NCBI RefSeq assembly: GCF_002287075.1
Contig: NZ_NSKE01000008.1
Location: 124,001-188,000 of the forward strand
Direction: 5' to 3'
From: Fodinibius salipaludis
Lineage (GTDB): Bacteria > Bacteroidota > Rhodothermia > Balneolales > Balneolaceae
Length of the DNA: 64,000 nucleotides
Below the pieces are notes generated by a model that made no database searches, was not told the origin of the DNA, and worked only from the letters and a program-made list of their open reading frames with translations. The translations under genes and the position numbers were made by a program. Below, piece by piece: positions 26,354-35,786 of the stretch (within the stretch, counting starts at the first letter, position 1; each line of letters starts with the position of its first letter).

Positions 26354-26656
26354 TTAGAAAGCTGGTATAACTTCGGTACGGAAAAGGGTATCCAAAAGTG
26401 TTAGTGCCACTAACAATCCAAAGAAAGCTAATCCTGCTACCAACAGCATGGAATTAAATCGCTCATCCCAATAAAGATTCATAAAGAATAGTGCAACTAA
26501 TGTTGCCTTTAAGACAGCGATTCCCATTGCTGTGACAATATTCCAGGGAGCGGGAATTTGGATATAATATACTCCTACTGTAAGAATTGTTAGTACCAGC
26601 AATGCGGCTGCAACGCCAAGTAATGTTTTATCTGAGGATATATGATGTCCGCTCAT
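26354..26656 (-). CDS. ctaF: Cytochrome c oxidase subunit IV (CtaF-like)
   Basis: The product is 100 residues with three membrane spans: LLGVAAALLVLTILTVGVY, the middle one around IAVLKATLVALFFMNLYWDE, and LLVAGLAFFGLLVALTLL. The block KATLVALFFMNLYWD in the second span is the family signature of the small bacterial subunit IV. It has no redox centre and stabilises the oxidase. It is the last gene of the operon, 23 bp after ctaE, and is followed by the strong terminator. Confidence 0.9.
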   Translation of the reverse strand: MSGHHISSDKTLLGVAAALLVLTILTVGVYYIQIPAPWNIVTAMGIAVLKATLVALFFMNLYWDERFNSMLLVAGLAFFGLLVALTLLDTLFRTEVIPAF

Positions 26657-26679
26657 GAGCTGTAAAATATTTAGAGTTA

Positions 26680-27336
26680 TTATTCAATTAGGTAGAACAG
26701 GGGAAAGAGGAAAATCCAGATAATGTCAACGAGGTGCCAATAAAGGCCTGTGATTTCAATTGGAGTGTAGTACTCACTGTTGAAATGATTGTTAAGGGAT
26801 CTCCAAAGTAGCCATCCCATCAGGCCCATACCTACTAAAACGTGGATGCCGTGTAAGCCGGTCATCAGGTAGTATAGACTAAAAAATACATTTGCCTTCT
26901 CATGTTCAATGCCCCCGAAATCATAAAACTGGCCGGGGAAAATGCCCAGCTCAAACTTATGGGTCCATTCAAAGTATTTAATAACCATAAACACGGCGGC
27001 AAGAGCCAGCGTAATTCCCAAGTTAATGGCTATGTTCTTTTTCTGATTCAACTGTGCCGATTTGATGGCCATTGCTACCGTTAAACTACTACCAATGAGT
27101 ACCACGGTGTTAACCCCGCCCCAAAAAGTATTGAGTTCTGTAGAGGCTTGGGTAAACAGATCGGGATACCATAATCGGAATACGATATAAGCAGCAAATA
27201 GTCCGCCGAACATCAGAATTTCTGTTACCAAAAATATCCACATACCCAGTTTTGCAGTTGCAAACTGCTGGTCGGCATCCACAAAATGATGTTGAAAAAA
27301 TCGTGAATGTGTTGTGGAAGATGAATGATCTGCCAT
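26680..27336 (-). CDS. ctaE: Cytochrome c oxidase subunit III
   Basis: The product is 218 residues with five membrane spans. Family marks are the opening KLGMWIFLVTEILMFGGLF, in which the Glu within the membrane is conserved, YYLMTGLHGIHVLVG in the middle and ITGLYWHLVDIIWIFLFPLFY at the C terminus. The five-span form is usual for caa3-type oxidases, in contrast with the seven-span mitochondrial one. Subunit III supports proton uptake and stability but has no metal. It lies 35 bp after ctaD and 23 bp before ctaF. The start is ATG. Confidence 0.95.
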   Translation of the reverse strand: MADHSSSTTHSRFFQHHFVDADQQFATAKLGMWIFLVTEILMFGGLFAAYIVFRLWYPDLFTQASTELNTFWGGVNTVVLIGSSLTVAMAIKSAQLNQKKNIAINLGITLALAAVFMVIKYFEWTHKFELGIFPGQFYDFGGIEHEKANVFFSLYYLMTGLHGIHVLVGMGLMGWLLWRSLNNHFNSEYYTPIEITGLYWHLVDIIWIFLFPLFYLIE

Positions 27337-27371
27337 AATCAGTTATTAATGATTTTCAGGTTAATACGTTG

Positions 27372-29117
27372 TTACTCAGCGTTAATTTCTTTGCCATCAC
27401 TTGTTATTTCAAGATCACTTTCCTGCCCGTGTCCATCAGTAGACTCTGCTAAGCCTAACTGAAACTCTTCCATCGGTTTGTGATAATCATATGGACCGTT
27501 AATGATTACGGGGATATGATGGAAGTTGTGCAGTGGCGGAAGTGTATTTATCTGCCATTCGAGCGCACGACTCCCCCAAGGATTTGCTGTCGCTTTTTTT
27601 CCGGTAAATAGTGATTTAACCAAATAGTAGAACACCATCAGAAAGCCTAAACCGAGGATATACGATCCTATAGTTGAAACTTGGTGGAACGGTTGAAACT
27701 GTTCGATATAGTTGAAATAACGTCGAGGCATTCCTTGGGATCCCATTACAAACTGGGGAAGGAATGTGACATTAAATCCTACGAAAATAATACCACAGGC
27801 AATTTTCGCCATAATTTCATTGTACATGCGCCCGGTAATTTTAGGCCACCAGTAATGTACGCCGGCTAATAACGCCATCACCATACCACCCACCATTACA
27901 AAGTGGAAGTGTGCAACTACGTAATATGTGTCGTGTAGGTGAACATCGAGGGCGATAGAAGCAAGTACAATACCTGTCAAACCGCCTACTAAGAAGAGGA
28001 AGAAAAATCCAAAAATGTAAAGTAGCGGTGATTTTAGATCGATCGAACCTTTGTATAGGGTTGCTGTCCAGTTAAACATTTTAATGCCTGTGGGAATACC
28101 AACCAGAAAGGTCAGGAATGAAAAGACCATAGAGGCTAATGACGCCTGCCCGGAAACGAACATGTGATGTCCCCACACAAGGAAACTAATAAAGGCAATT
28201 GCCAATGATGAAAGCGCTATAGCCCAATATCCAAAGATGTGTTTGCGGCTGAAGGTAGTGATAACTTCCGAAACAACACCAAAGCCGGGAACAATCATAA
28301 TGTATACCGCCGGATGGCTGTAGAACCAGAAAAAGTGTTGAAACAGAACAGGGTCGCCGCCCATCGCCGGATCAAAAATCCCAATTCCCAAAATGCGTTC
28401 CATACCAAGAAGTGCAAGTGTGATAGCAAGCACTGGGGTTGCTAAAATCTGGATAATGCTCGTAGCATATAGACTCCAGCTGAATAGCGACAGTTTATCC
28501 CAGGTGAGGCCGGGAGCGCGCATTTTGTGGATGGTAGTAATAAAGTTTACACCTGTTAGAATAGATGAAAATCCGATTATAAAAACACCGAAAACCATGG
28601 TCGTAACTGCACCGCCTGTTGTAGAAGAGTAGGGGGTGTAGAACGTCCATCCGGTATCAATACCACCATTTAGGATTGCAAAGACAGCAACAAAAGCTCC
28701 AGTCAAATAGAGATAAAAACTTAATAAGTTAAGCCTGGGAAAAGCTACATCTTTGGCGCCCAGTTGTAGCGGCAAGATAAAATTACCAAGGGCTGCCGGT
28801 ACAGCAGGAACCAGAAAAAGGAAAACCATTATTGCACCGTGCAGCGTAAAAATCTGATTGTAAGTATTGGCTTCAATAAAGGTTTTAGCTGGTGTCCAGA
28901 GTTCAGTACGGACTAACAATGCCATTATACCACCAATGAAGAAGAAAAAGGTAACAGCACTAAGGAACATGATGCCGATCTTCTTATGATCGACCGTTGT
29001 TAACCAAGACCACAGTCCTGTTTCTTCATTTAGAAAGTGCTTATCAGGATTATCATCGGGTTTATACCGGTGAACCTGTATTTTTTTAGATGTAGAGCTT
29101 GATTCTGCTGTATCCAT
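27372..29117 (-). CDS. ctaD: Cytochrome c oxidase subunit I, A2 type
   Basis: This is the catalytic subunit, with heme a and the heme a3-CuB centre where oxygen is reduced. The product is 581 residues with 12 or more spans. The heme a His is in [15 protein letters not shown] near 93, the CuB His-Tyr pair is in [14 protein letters not shown] near 264, the CuB His-His pair is in WGHHMFVSG near 314, and the heme a and a3 ligands are in [11 protein letters not shown] near 403. The D-channel Glu of the usual GHPEVY motif is replaced: the sequence is YSHPAVY, the Tyr-Ser variant that defines A2-type oxidases such as that of Rhodothermus. It begins 1 bp after the ctaC stop. Confidence 0.97.
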   Translation of the reverse strand: MDTAESSSTSKKIQVHRYKPDDNPDKHFLNEETGLWSWLTTVDHKKIGIMFLSAVTFFFFIGGIMALLVRTELWTPAKTFIEANTYNQIFTLHGAIMVFLFLVPAVPAALGNFILPLQLGAKDVAFPRLNLLSFYLYLTGAFVAVFAILNGGIDTGWTFYTPYSSTTGGAVTTMVFGVFIIGFSSILTGVNFITTIHKMRAPGLTWDKLSLFSWSLYATSIIQILATPVLAITLALLGMERILGIGIFDPAMGGDPVLFQHFFWFYSHPAVYIMIVPGFGVVSEVITTFSRKHIFGYWAIALSSLAIAFISFLVWGHHMFVSGQASLASMVFSFLTFLVGIPTGIKMFNWTATLYKGSIDLKSPLLYIFGFFFLFLVGGLTGIVLASIALDVHLHDTYYVVAHFHFVMVGGMVMALLAGVHYWWPKITGRMYNEIMAKIACGIIFVGFNVTFLPQFVMGSQGMPRRYFNYIEQFQPFHQVSTIGSYILGLGFLMVFYYLVKSLFTGKKATANPWGSRALEWQINTLPPLHNFHHIPVIINGPYDYHKPMEEFQLGLAESTDGHGQESDLEITSDGKEINAE

Positions 29118-29118
29118 A

Positions 29119-30069
29119 TTACTTCAATGTTTTGATGTATTCGATAATCGCATTAATCTGGTCGTCGTTAAGCTGCCCCTGGTAGGTATTCATAACATCC
29201 GGATATCCTTCAACGATTTTTGAACTTGGCTCCAGTATAGATTCACGGATGTAATTTTCATCTACGGTCACCGTGGAGCCGTCTTCAAGAGTTTGCTCAC
29301 TGCCAAATTTTCCTTGCCAGGTTGGGCCGGTCATTTGGCTGCCATCTGTAGAGTGACAAGTAGTGCAAGCGTATTCTTGAGCCAGTTGTTCGCCCCACTC
29401 TTCGGGTGCAAGATCTTCTGGTTGCGATCCTCCTCCGGAATTTTCAGCCAACCAGTCTTCAAATTCTTCCTGCTCGTGAACGATGACGTTACCAAGCATA
29501 TCGGAGTGACCGTCACCACAGTACTCTGTACAAAAAATAATAGATTCGCCGGGTTCGGGGGCATTAAACCACATCTCGGTATATCTGCCGGGAACCACAT
29601 CCTGTTTCAGGCGATAGTCTGGTACAAAAAAGGAGTGGATGACATCATTCGATTGCATAATTAGCTTGATGGGACGATCGGCCGGTATATGAAGTTCGCC
29701 CGTTGATCGAGCACCATTTTCATACTGAAACTGCCAGATCCATTTTTGTGCAGTCACATTAACTTCATAGGCGTCATCAGGTACTACTGTTTGATTCATG
29801 AATACTTGATATCCCCATCCAAAAACGATAAGAACTAATACTAAGGGGATGACCGACCAAGTAACTTCCAAAGCACTGTTATGAGTGATGAGAGGAGTTA
29901 CCTCGTCTTCAGACTTGCGACGATATTTGTAGACGAAATAAATTAAGACTGCAATGAGTCCAATAGTCAGAATAAGGCTGCTGCCGTGTACGAACCAGAA
30001 AAGGGTATCGTGTTGTTCGGCCAGCGTAGATTTTGCCGGGGGTAACAAGAAATCTCTAATCGCGTCCAT
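29119..30069 (-). CDS. ctaC: Cytochrome c oxidase subunit II with C-terminal cytochrome c domain
   Basis: Subunit II receives electrons and passes them to heme a. The product is 316 residues. Two N-terminal spans are at about 25-47 and 65-90. The cupredoxin domain has the upstream CuA His in [14 protein letters not shown] and the CuA loop [12 protein letters not shown] (C-x3-C-x3-H-x2-M). From about 220 on there is a class I cytochrome c domain with CTTCHS and a distal Met in PDVMNTY. The c domain makes this a caa3 oxidase. It is very similar to the C-terminal domain of ActE in the same operon. The start overlaps the SCO gene by 14 bp. Confidence 0.96.
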   Translation of the reverse strand: MDAIRDFLLPPAKSTLAEQHDTLFWFVHGSSLILTIGLIAVLIYFVYKYRRKSEDEVTPLITHNSALEVTWSVIPLVLVLIVFGWGYQVFMNQTVVPDDAYEVNVTAQKWIWQFQYENGARSTGELHIPADRPIKLIMQSNDVIHSFFVPDYRLKQDVVPGRYTEMWFNAPEPGESIIFCTEYCGDGHSDMLGNVIVHEQEEFEDWLAENSGGGSQPEDLAPEEWGEQLAQEYACTTCHSTDGSQMTGPTWQGKFGSEQTLEDGSTVTVDENYIRESILEPSSKIVEGYPDVMNTYQGQLNDDQINAIIEYIKTLK

Positions 30070-30895
30070 TCGTTTCTTTTATTTGCTTTTCATTATTAGA
30101 ATATCGATGCCGCAACCACATAAAACCGAGGAATATACCCAGAATTAACATGGTAGCAAAGCCGCCAACCTGCATGATTTTCCAGGCTACCGGTACATAT
30201 GTGTTGGAATCCGCATCGTATTGATAACAATACAGTAACACTTGTTCTGCAGCACTTCCGATGTTACCATCAGCTGCATCGTATAACGCATTCCGCAAAT
30301 TAAACTCGTCAAACTTAAGCCCGTATAGATAACGTGTTATCACGCCATCGGGACTGAGAAACATAATAGCAGCGCCGTGTGCATACTGTCCATCTTGCAA
30401 GCGCCTCTTATTAAACCCAACAGCTTCAGTGAGCTTATCAATATTTTCTTTGGTTCCGGTTAAAAAGTGCCATCCTTTTCCAGCACTTTTTCTTCCCAGC
30501 TTATTCAAAAATCGTTCTCTGTTTTCAGCAGCCAGAGCTGTTGTTTCGCTGGGATCAAAACTGAAAGTAACAATATTGTATTCTTTGCCCGGTGACCACT
30601 TTAAATCTTTAACACCTTTAAAAATGGCCTCTTTTATCATCGAGCACAGCTGCGGACACTCATAATAAACCGGATTTAACAACACCGGTTTGCCGTCAGT
30701 AAATAAATCTTTAAGCTTTATAGAATCGCCTTTAGCATTGGCGAATGTTAAATCGAGCGGAACCTGCTCGCCTAATCGCTCTTCAACACCTACATCTTCC
30801 AGTTGCTTTGGCTTTTGTTTATTCAATTGAGCCTTGGAAGCGTAGGGTAGTAAAAACAGGCTTATTACAGTTATTACAAGCCCTAAGTGTTTCAT
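30056..30895 (-). CDS. SCO1/SenC-family copper chaperone
   Basis: The family delivers copper to, or reduces, the CuA site of subunit II. The product is 279 residues with a signal peptide (LVITVISLFLLPYASKAQ), a thioredoxin-like domain with the copper-binding CPQLC near 82 and the third ligand His in YAHGAAIMFLSPDG near 173. A C-terminal membrane span at about 240-262 (MQVGGFATMLILGIFLGFMWL) is followed by a basic cytosolic tail, an arrangement common in Bacteroidetes SCO proteins but unlike the N-terminally anchored mitochondrial form. It overlaps ctaC by 14 bp, fitting a direct role in CuA assembly. Confidence 0.93.
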   Translation of the reverse strand: MKHLGLVITVISLFLLPYASKAQLNKQKPKQLEDVGVEERLGEQVPLDLTFANAKGDSIKLKDLFTDGKPVLLNPVYYECPQLCSMIKEAIFKGVKDLKWSPGKEYNIVTFSFDPSETTALAAENRERFLNKLGRKSAGKGWHFLTGTKENIDKLTEAVGFNKRRLQDGQYAHGAAIMFLSPDGVITRYLYGLKFDEFNLRNALYDAADGNIGSAAEQVLLYCYQYDADSNTYVPVAWKIMQVGGFATMLILGIFLGFMWLRHRYSNNEKQIKETNGRD

Positions 30896-30905
30896 AAACG
30901 GTTAT

Positions 30906-31460
30906 CTATTCTTCATCTGCAGCGATTTCATTAATTGCGCTGTCGATAGGTATTCTGTAAGTGCCATTTTCGAGATCAACAACACCAAAACTATCGAGTT
31001 GCTGTCGTGCTTCTTTTTTCATCTGATTAGCCTGATAGTATTCACTTTCAGATGATACGCGGTCTTGTGTTACTTCCGTGTTGTATTGATACATTTCATA
31101 AAGACCACGTACAAATATTACAACTAAAATTGTTCCAAAAACGCTCCAAAATATAAGGCGTTTATAATTCAGCTTATCTTGCATCACTCCGTGCTCAACA
31201 GAGTCAGCGAACTGCTTGTCGGAAATGTCAACATCAACATTTTCTGCCGGTTCCTCAGGGGATGATGTATCTTCGCTTTCTTTAGTCTCAAAAACATCTT
31301 CTCCACCTTTTTCCAGCTCGGTTGCCCACATTAGGATAACCGAAACAGGTACATCATACTTTTCTGATAGCCGGTCCAGGTTCTTCTTGGACTGATCTAA
31401 TGCCTTTTGTGCAACTTCTTTTTTAAACTCGGCAGAATAATTTTGCTTCTCGTTAGCCAT
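30906..31460 (-). CDS. Unknown membrane protein with N-terminal transposase-type helix-turn-helix
   Basis: The product is 184 residues. Residues 8-52 read like the HTH of IS3/IS66-type transposase OrfA proteins: YSAEFKKEVAQKALD, then LSEKYDVPVSVILMWATELEKGGED. An acidic linker (about 54-85) follows, then one membrane span at 102-119 (LIFWSVFGTILVVIFVRG) and a periplasmic tail of about 65 residues with no cysteine or heme motif. No DDE catalytic part and no inverted repeats are present, so this is not an insertion sequence. It sits between actF and SCO with small gaps (58 and 10 bp) and the same strand, inside the respiratory operon. I do not know its function; an assembly factor or a membrane-bound regulator are both possible. 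Confidence 0.75.
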   Translation of the reverse strand: MANEKQNYSAEFKKEVAQKALDQSKKNLDRLSEKYDVPVSVILMWATELEKGGEDVFETKESEDTSSPEEPAENVDVDISDKQFADSVEHGVMQDKLNYKRLIFWSVFGTILVVIFVRGLYEMYQYNTEVTQDRVSSESEYYQANQMKKEARQQLDSFGVVDLENGTYRIPIDSAINEIAADEE

Positions 31461-31518
31461 GAAAATAAAAGCTTTGTTGGCAGTAACAGTTCTACTGCGT
31501 TAATTGTTAGCTATAGGA

Positions 31519-32703
31519 TTAATGTTTATTTAGTGAATCTCCTAATTTTGGATCGTTAATAGGCACCATTTTATTTTGCTTAAACTTATAGAAAAACAAT
31601 CCTAAAAAGATACCTCCGAGACCAATAAAGCTTGTAATAGTCATCCAGTTAAGATGGAATCCATGGTGATTAAGTACCGGCATAACAAGCCAGTAAAGTT
31701 CAACCAGATGTGATACTAAAATCAAGACGGCAACACTACCTACAACTTTTGGTTTGGATTTTGGTCCCTTCGGGAGTAAAATTACAAATGGAATTACAAA
31801 ACGCCCAAACAGGTAGAACCATGCAAGATATTCATATCCGCCGCTAAGCCGCTCTAAATACCAAACGGTTTCTTCGGGGATGTTAGCATAGTAAATCAAC
31901 AAGAATTGACTAAAAGCGATGTAGGCGTAAAAAACAGTAAAGCCAAACATCTGCACGCCCAAGTCATATATATGGCTTTTCTGGATGGTATTTGTAAGTA
32001 AGTTATTATTCCACAAGAAAAATATGACAAGAATAAGGACGGCAAATAATCCCTGGAAACTCATTGCAAAATAATAAACGCCAAAAATGGTGGAATACCA
32101 GTGTGGATCAAGCGACATTATCCAATCGAAAGAAGCAAATGCAAGGGTAATAGCAAAGAAAAATAATCCCGGTCCGCTGGTTCTTCGCAGTAGCGTTTGT
32201 AGTCCCCAGTCGCCGGTTTCATCCATTTCAACCGATTTAGAATAGAGTCGATATCCGAGGAAGCTCCAGAGTGCAAAGTAGATAACTTGGCGGATGATAA
32301 AGAATGTGGTATTCAAATAAGGTTCTTTACCTTGTAGAACCGGATCAGCAGCAACAGCATCAGCGTGGGTCCAGTGATAAAGAGAGTGCATTCCAAACAA
32401 GAGGGGAATAATAAATAGTCCCCAGATCCAAAAATAAGATGAGAAAGTTTCAGGAATTCTTCTCAGCACAGCACTCCATTCCGATCGGGTTAAATGTTGA
32501 ACCATTACAAAAAACAAACTTCCCAGGGCAATACTTGAGAAGAAGGAAAAACTTACAAGATAGGAGAAGAAAAACTGATCATGATCCAGAAAATATCCAA
32601 CACCGGTAGCCAGTAGGCCAACAGTCCCCACACCAAATAATGACTTGGTTATATTCAAATCAGAAGGAAAATCCAGCGTATCAGTTATTTTAGGCTTGCT
32701 CAT
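31519..32703 (-). CDS. actF: Alternative complex III subunit ActF (quinol:cytochrome c oxidoreductase)
   Basis: The product is 394 residues with about ten membrane spans. Typical ActF/ActC-like blocks are FSFFSSIALGSLFFVMVQHL near 54, WSAVLRRIPETFSSYFW near 76, DWIMSLDPHWYSTIFGVYYF near 193 and AFSQFLLIYYANIPEETVWY near 262. ActF is a paralogue of ActC (NrfD fold) and belongs to the membrane part of the complex, thought to take part in proton translocation. It follows actE by 44 bp. The order actA-B-C-D-E-F is complete and standard. The start is ATG; the length is normal. Confidence 0.93.
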   Translation of the reverse strand: MSKPKITDTLDFPSDLNITKSLFGVGTVGLLATGVGYFLDHDQFFFSYLVSFSFFSSIALGSLFFVMVQHLTRSEWSAVLRRIPETFSSYFWIWGLFIIPLLFGMHSLYHWTHADAVAADPVLQGKEPYLNTTFFIIRQVIYFALWSFLGYRLYSKSVEMDETGDWGLQTLLRRTSGPGLFFFAITLAFASFDWIMSLDPHWYSTIFGVYYFAMSFQGLFAVLILVIFFLWNNNLLTNTIQKSHIYDLGVQMFGFTVFYAYIAFSQFLLIYYANIPEETVWYLERLSGGYEYLAWFYLFGRFVIPFVILLPKGPKSKPKVVGSVAVLILVSHLVELYWLVMPVLNHHGFHLNWMTITSFIGLGGIFLGLFFYKFKQNKMVPINDPKLGDSLNKH

Positions 32704-32747
32704 AGGTTAAACCAATCGTTTATATACGTTAAATACGTTTTAAAATG

Positions 32748-33737
32748 TTATTCAGCGTTTTCACTCAGTGATTTTATATACTCAACAAGTGAATTGATTT
32801 CGCTATCACTCAGAAAGTCATATGAAACCATAGAAGGAGGATATCCTTCTACGACTTTAGCAGATGGTTCTACAATAGATTCTTTCAAATACTCTTCATT
32901 TGCGGTTGCCGTTGATCCATCATCAAATGTTCGTTCGGATCCATATAAATTTTGCCATGTAGGACCAACCAATTTGCTACCATCGGTTGAGTGGCAAGTC
33001 ATGCAACCATTATTTTGTGCAATTGTTTTACCTCGTTCAACAGAAACTTCTCCACCGTCGCCGCCTGCCTGGGCTTCTTCTTTGGCTTGTTGCGCAGCTA
33101 ATTTTTCCTGATAGTCTTCTTCAAGAGCAGCAAGATCTACATCATATTCTTGAATTTCGTCTTCAGAAACATTTTGACTTTTCTGTAGTGCTCGTACATA
33201 GGCTACAATAGCCCATCGGTCTTTAACAGGAATTTGTGTGGCATAGGATGGCATATTTCTGATGCCATTGGCAATAGCAGAATAAAGATATCCATCACTC
33301 TGGTTTCTCAAACGCTCAAGATGAAAACTTGGAGCAGGCACATATCCATAGTTATTTGCCATAATGATGCCGTTTCCATCACCGGCTATCCCGTGGCAGG
33401 GTGTACAAAATACTTCGTATTGATCTTTGCCTCGGTAAATGAATGATTTCGTAACATCAACAGGGATTTGATCTACAAAGCTGCTGTCCTCGTTAATACC
33501 CTGGTACAAGGCTTTATCTTCTTTAAGATTGTCACGGGCAATAGTTCCCTCTACCGGTTTACGCATGGCACGGTTGTCGGAAAAGAACTCATTTTTTTCT
33601 TGTGCCTCAAAACGTTTTTGTTGATCCATATTCATGTTAGGATGGACAGGCTGAGATTGAAACTTCCCGCCTCTGCATCCAGCTAAAGCCAATGGGAGGA
33701 CTAAAACAGCTAATAATAAGTACTTGGAAACTTTCAT
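32748..33737 (-). CDS. actE: Alternative complex III subunit ActE, di-heme form with extra cytochrome c domain
   Basis: I use the ATG at 33737, which starts a lipoprotein signal peptide (KVSKYLLLAVLVLPLALAGC). The longer frame to 33773 begins with TTG. The product is 329 residues. The first cytochrome c domain has FCTPCHGIAGDGNG with a methionine ligand region in GIRNMPSYATQ; this is the usual ActE. A Gln/Glu/Ala-rich linker (about 215-245 of the longer frame) leads to a second c domain with [18 protein letters not shown], close to the domain at the end of CtaC. The usual ActE carries one heme, so this is a fused form. It is anchored by its lipid on the periplasmic side. Confidence 0.92.
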   Translation of the reverse strand: MKVSKYLLLAVLVLPLALAGCRGGKFQSQPVHPNMNMDQQKRFEAQEKNEFFSDNRAMRKPVEGTIARDNLKEDKALYQGINEDSSFVDQIPVDVTKSFIYRGKDQYEVFCTPCHGIAGDGNGIIMANNYGYVPAPSFHLERLRNQSDGYLYSAIANGIRNMPSYATQIPVKDRWAIVAYVRALQKSQNVSEDEIQEYDVDLAALEEDYQEKLAAQQAKEEAQAGGDGGEVSVERGKTIAQNNGCMTCHSTDGSKLVGPTWQNLYGSERTFDDGSTATANEEYLKESIVEPSAKVVEGYPPSMVSYDFLSDSEINSLVEYIKSLSENAE

Positions 33738-33773
33738 CGGATCGTTATGCGATCTAAAGATTTTTGTGGTCAA

Positions 33774-34322
33774 TTATTCCGAATCGTATACGGTTTCAAT
33801 GTGTGTTGCTCCGTTATCCTGGAACAGCTTTTTAACTTTTTCTTCAGCAAAGAGATCATCAGAAGCTTCAATGTGAACAAAAAAGCCATCGTCCGAGGCT
33901 TTTGAGAAGCGCTCTACGTTAAACAAAGGATTATGTAAGCGTGGTAATTTATTGAGCGCAAGCATGCCAAATGTAGTGGCAAAAGCTGCCAGAAGTACGG
34001 TTAACTCAAATGTTATAGGTATATAAACTGGAAAGTTGATGAATGGCTTACCACTAATATTCATCGGGTACTCATAACCCATTACCCATATCATTAATGC
34101 TAATGCACCTATCATACCAGTTAGGGCTCCACCCAACACAATCCAGCCGAGCGGAGATTTCTTTAACCCCATAGCTTTTTCCATCCCGTGAATGGGAAAG
34201 GGAGCGTAGGTATCGAAATCCTGGTATCCGGATTTTTTAACTGAAGAAGCGGCATCAACGAGTTCTTTTGGATTCCTGAACTCGGCTAACACACCGTAAA
34301 TTTGTTTGTTTTCTGCGTCCAT
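33774..34322 (-). CDS. actD: Alternative complex III subunit ActD (DUF3341)
   Basis: The product is 182 residues. The DUF3341 pattern is seen: YGVLAEFRNPKELVDAASSV at the start, YDTYAPFPIHGMEKAMGL-type block (here FDTYAPFPIHGMEKAMGL) near 36, two membrane spans at about 60-82 and 100-125, and a C-terminal soluble domain with SDDGFFVHIEASD. ActD has no cofactor and holds the membrane part of the complex together. It lies 12 bp after actC and 36 bp before the actE ATG. Confidence 0.95.
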   Translation of the reverse strand: MDAENKQIYGVLAEFRNPKELVDAASSVKKSGYQDFDTYAPFPIHGMEKAMGLKKSPLGWIVLGGALTGMIGALALMIWVMGYEYPMNISGKPFINFPVYIPITFELTVLLAAFATTFGMLALNKLPRLHNPLFNVERFSKASDDGFFVHIEASDDLFAEEKVKKLFQDNGATHIETVYDSE

Positions 34323-34334
34323 AAATATCAGTTA

Positions 34335-35768
34335 CTAAACAGTTTGCTCTTGTTGAACAACAACAGGTTTGGTTTTCTCTATATCAAATTCGTTGGTTTC
34401 TTCATCATAGTTGTGCGGATCTGCCTGCGGCATAACACCTTTAACTTCTGCAATGGCAACCATTGGCATAAAGCGCAGGAAGAGCAGGAAGAAAGTGAAG
34501 AATAGTCCGAATGTTCCGATATAGGTGATGATATCCCAGAAGGTGGGAGAATAATAATCCCACGCAGAGGGCATAAAGTCTGTTGAGAGTGAAGCAACGG
34601 AAATCATAAAGCGTTCGAACCACATTCCGATGTTCACAATAATCGAAATAACAAAAGTGATAGCTACGTTACGTCGTATTTTCTTGAACCATAAGAATTG
34701 TGGGGTTACCACATTACAGAACATGAGGATCCAGAAGCCCCAGGCATAAGGCCCAACAACGTAGAGCCAGAAAATTCCTTGTTCATAAATATAACCACTG
34801 TACCAGGCGATAAAACCTTCCATCAGGTAAGCAAAAGCAACCAGGTTACCTGTTATCATCATTACAAGATTCATCTTTTCCATGATATCGATGTTCATAA
34901 TGTCTTCAAGACCGTAAATTTTTCGAGCGATCAACATCAGTGTCAATACCATGGCAAAACCGGAATAAATAGCACCGGCAACAAAGTAGGGCGGGAAAAT
35001 AGTACTGTGCCAGCCCGGAATAACAGAAACGGCAAAGTCAAAAGATACAATGGTGTGTACCGACAGTACCAAGGGAGTCGCAAGACCGGCCAGAATCATA
35101 TAGGCCTTTTCGTAGTTCCACCAATTTCGGAAACTGCCTGTCCAGCCGAGAGAAGCAATGCCATACGTAATTTTGGCAACCTTGCTTTTTGTTTTATCGC
35201 GTAGAGTAGCAAAATCCGGGATTAATCCAACATACCAGAAAAGTAGTGAAACGGTAAAGTATGTACTTACGGCAAAAACATCCCAAAGCAGTGGACTTGA
35301 AAAATTCGGCCAAGCTGCCATCTGGTTGGGGATAGGGAATACCCAGTAGATAACCCAGATACGTCCCACGTGTATAGCAGGGAAGATACCTGCACACATT
35401 ACGGCAAAAATAGTCATTGCCTCCGCAAAACGGTTAATAGCTGTTCGCCATCCCTGCCTAAAGAGGAAAAGGATAGCAGAAATAAGTGTTCCAGCGTGAC
35501 CAATACCAACCCACCAAACAAAGTTGATAATAGCCCAACCCCATCCGGCCGGGTTGTTAAGTCCCCAAATACCGATACCATCCCAAATGAGGTATCCTAT
35601 AGCTCCTAATAGTGTGATAAGAAGTATGTTGGCCAGGCCAAACGCTAAATACCATAATTTAGGAGTAGGAGATAAGGGAGTTTTGGCAATAAGGTCAGTT
35701 ATACTCCCAAAGGAATGATCTCCTTTTACGAGTGCTGGCTCTGGTACGTATTGATAATCTGTGCTCAT
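34335..35768 (-). CDS. actC: Alternative complex III subunit ActC (NrfD/PsrC-like quinol-binding subunit)
   Basis: The product is 477 residues with ten predicted spans. NrfD-family blocks include [21 protein letters not shown] near 75, [23 protein letters not shown] near 97, [17 protein letters not shown] near 133 and [22 protein letters not shown] near 240, with the His and Asp residues thought to lie near the quinol site. It oxidises menaquinol together with ActB and passes electrons to the iron-sulfur clusters. It lies 18 bp after actB and 12 bp before actD. The start is ATG and the length normal. Confidence 0.96.
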   Translation of the reverse strand: MSTDYQYVPEPALVKGDHSFGSITDLIAKTPLSPTPKLWYLAFGLANILLITLLGAIGYLIWDGIGIWGLNNPAGWGWAIINFVWWVGIGHAGTLISAILFLFRQGWRTAINRFAEAMTIFAVMCAGIFPAIHVGRIWVIYWVFPIPNQMAAWPNFSSPLLWDVFAVSTYFTVSLLFWYVGLIPDFATLRDKTKSKVAKITYGIASLGWTGSFRNWWNYEKAYMILAGLATPLVLSVHTIVSFDFAVSVIPGWHSTIFPPYFVAGAIYSGFAMVLTLMLIARKIYGLEDIMNIDIMEKMNLVMMITGNLVAFAYLMEGFIAWYSGYIYEQGIFWLYVVGPYAWGFWILMFCNVVTPQFLWFKKIRRNVAITFVISIIVNIGMWFERFMISVASLSTDFMPSAWDYYSPTFWDIITYIGTFGLFFTFFLLFLRFMPMVAIAEVKGVMPQADPHNYDEETNEFDIEKTKPVVVQQEQTV

Positions 35769-35786
35769 CGTAAAGTATGTTGAAAA

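Noticed and set aside
30906-31460. Insertion sequence or transposase gene
   Set aside because: Only the HTH-like part is present; there is no DDE catalytic region, no terminal inverted repeat and no target duplication, and the gene fits into an operon.
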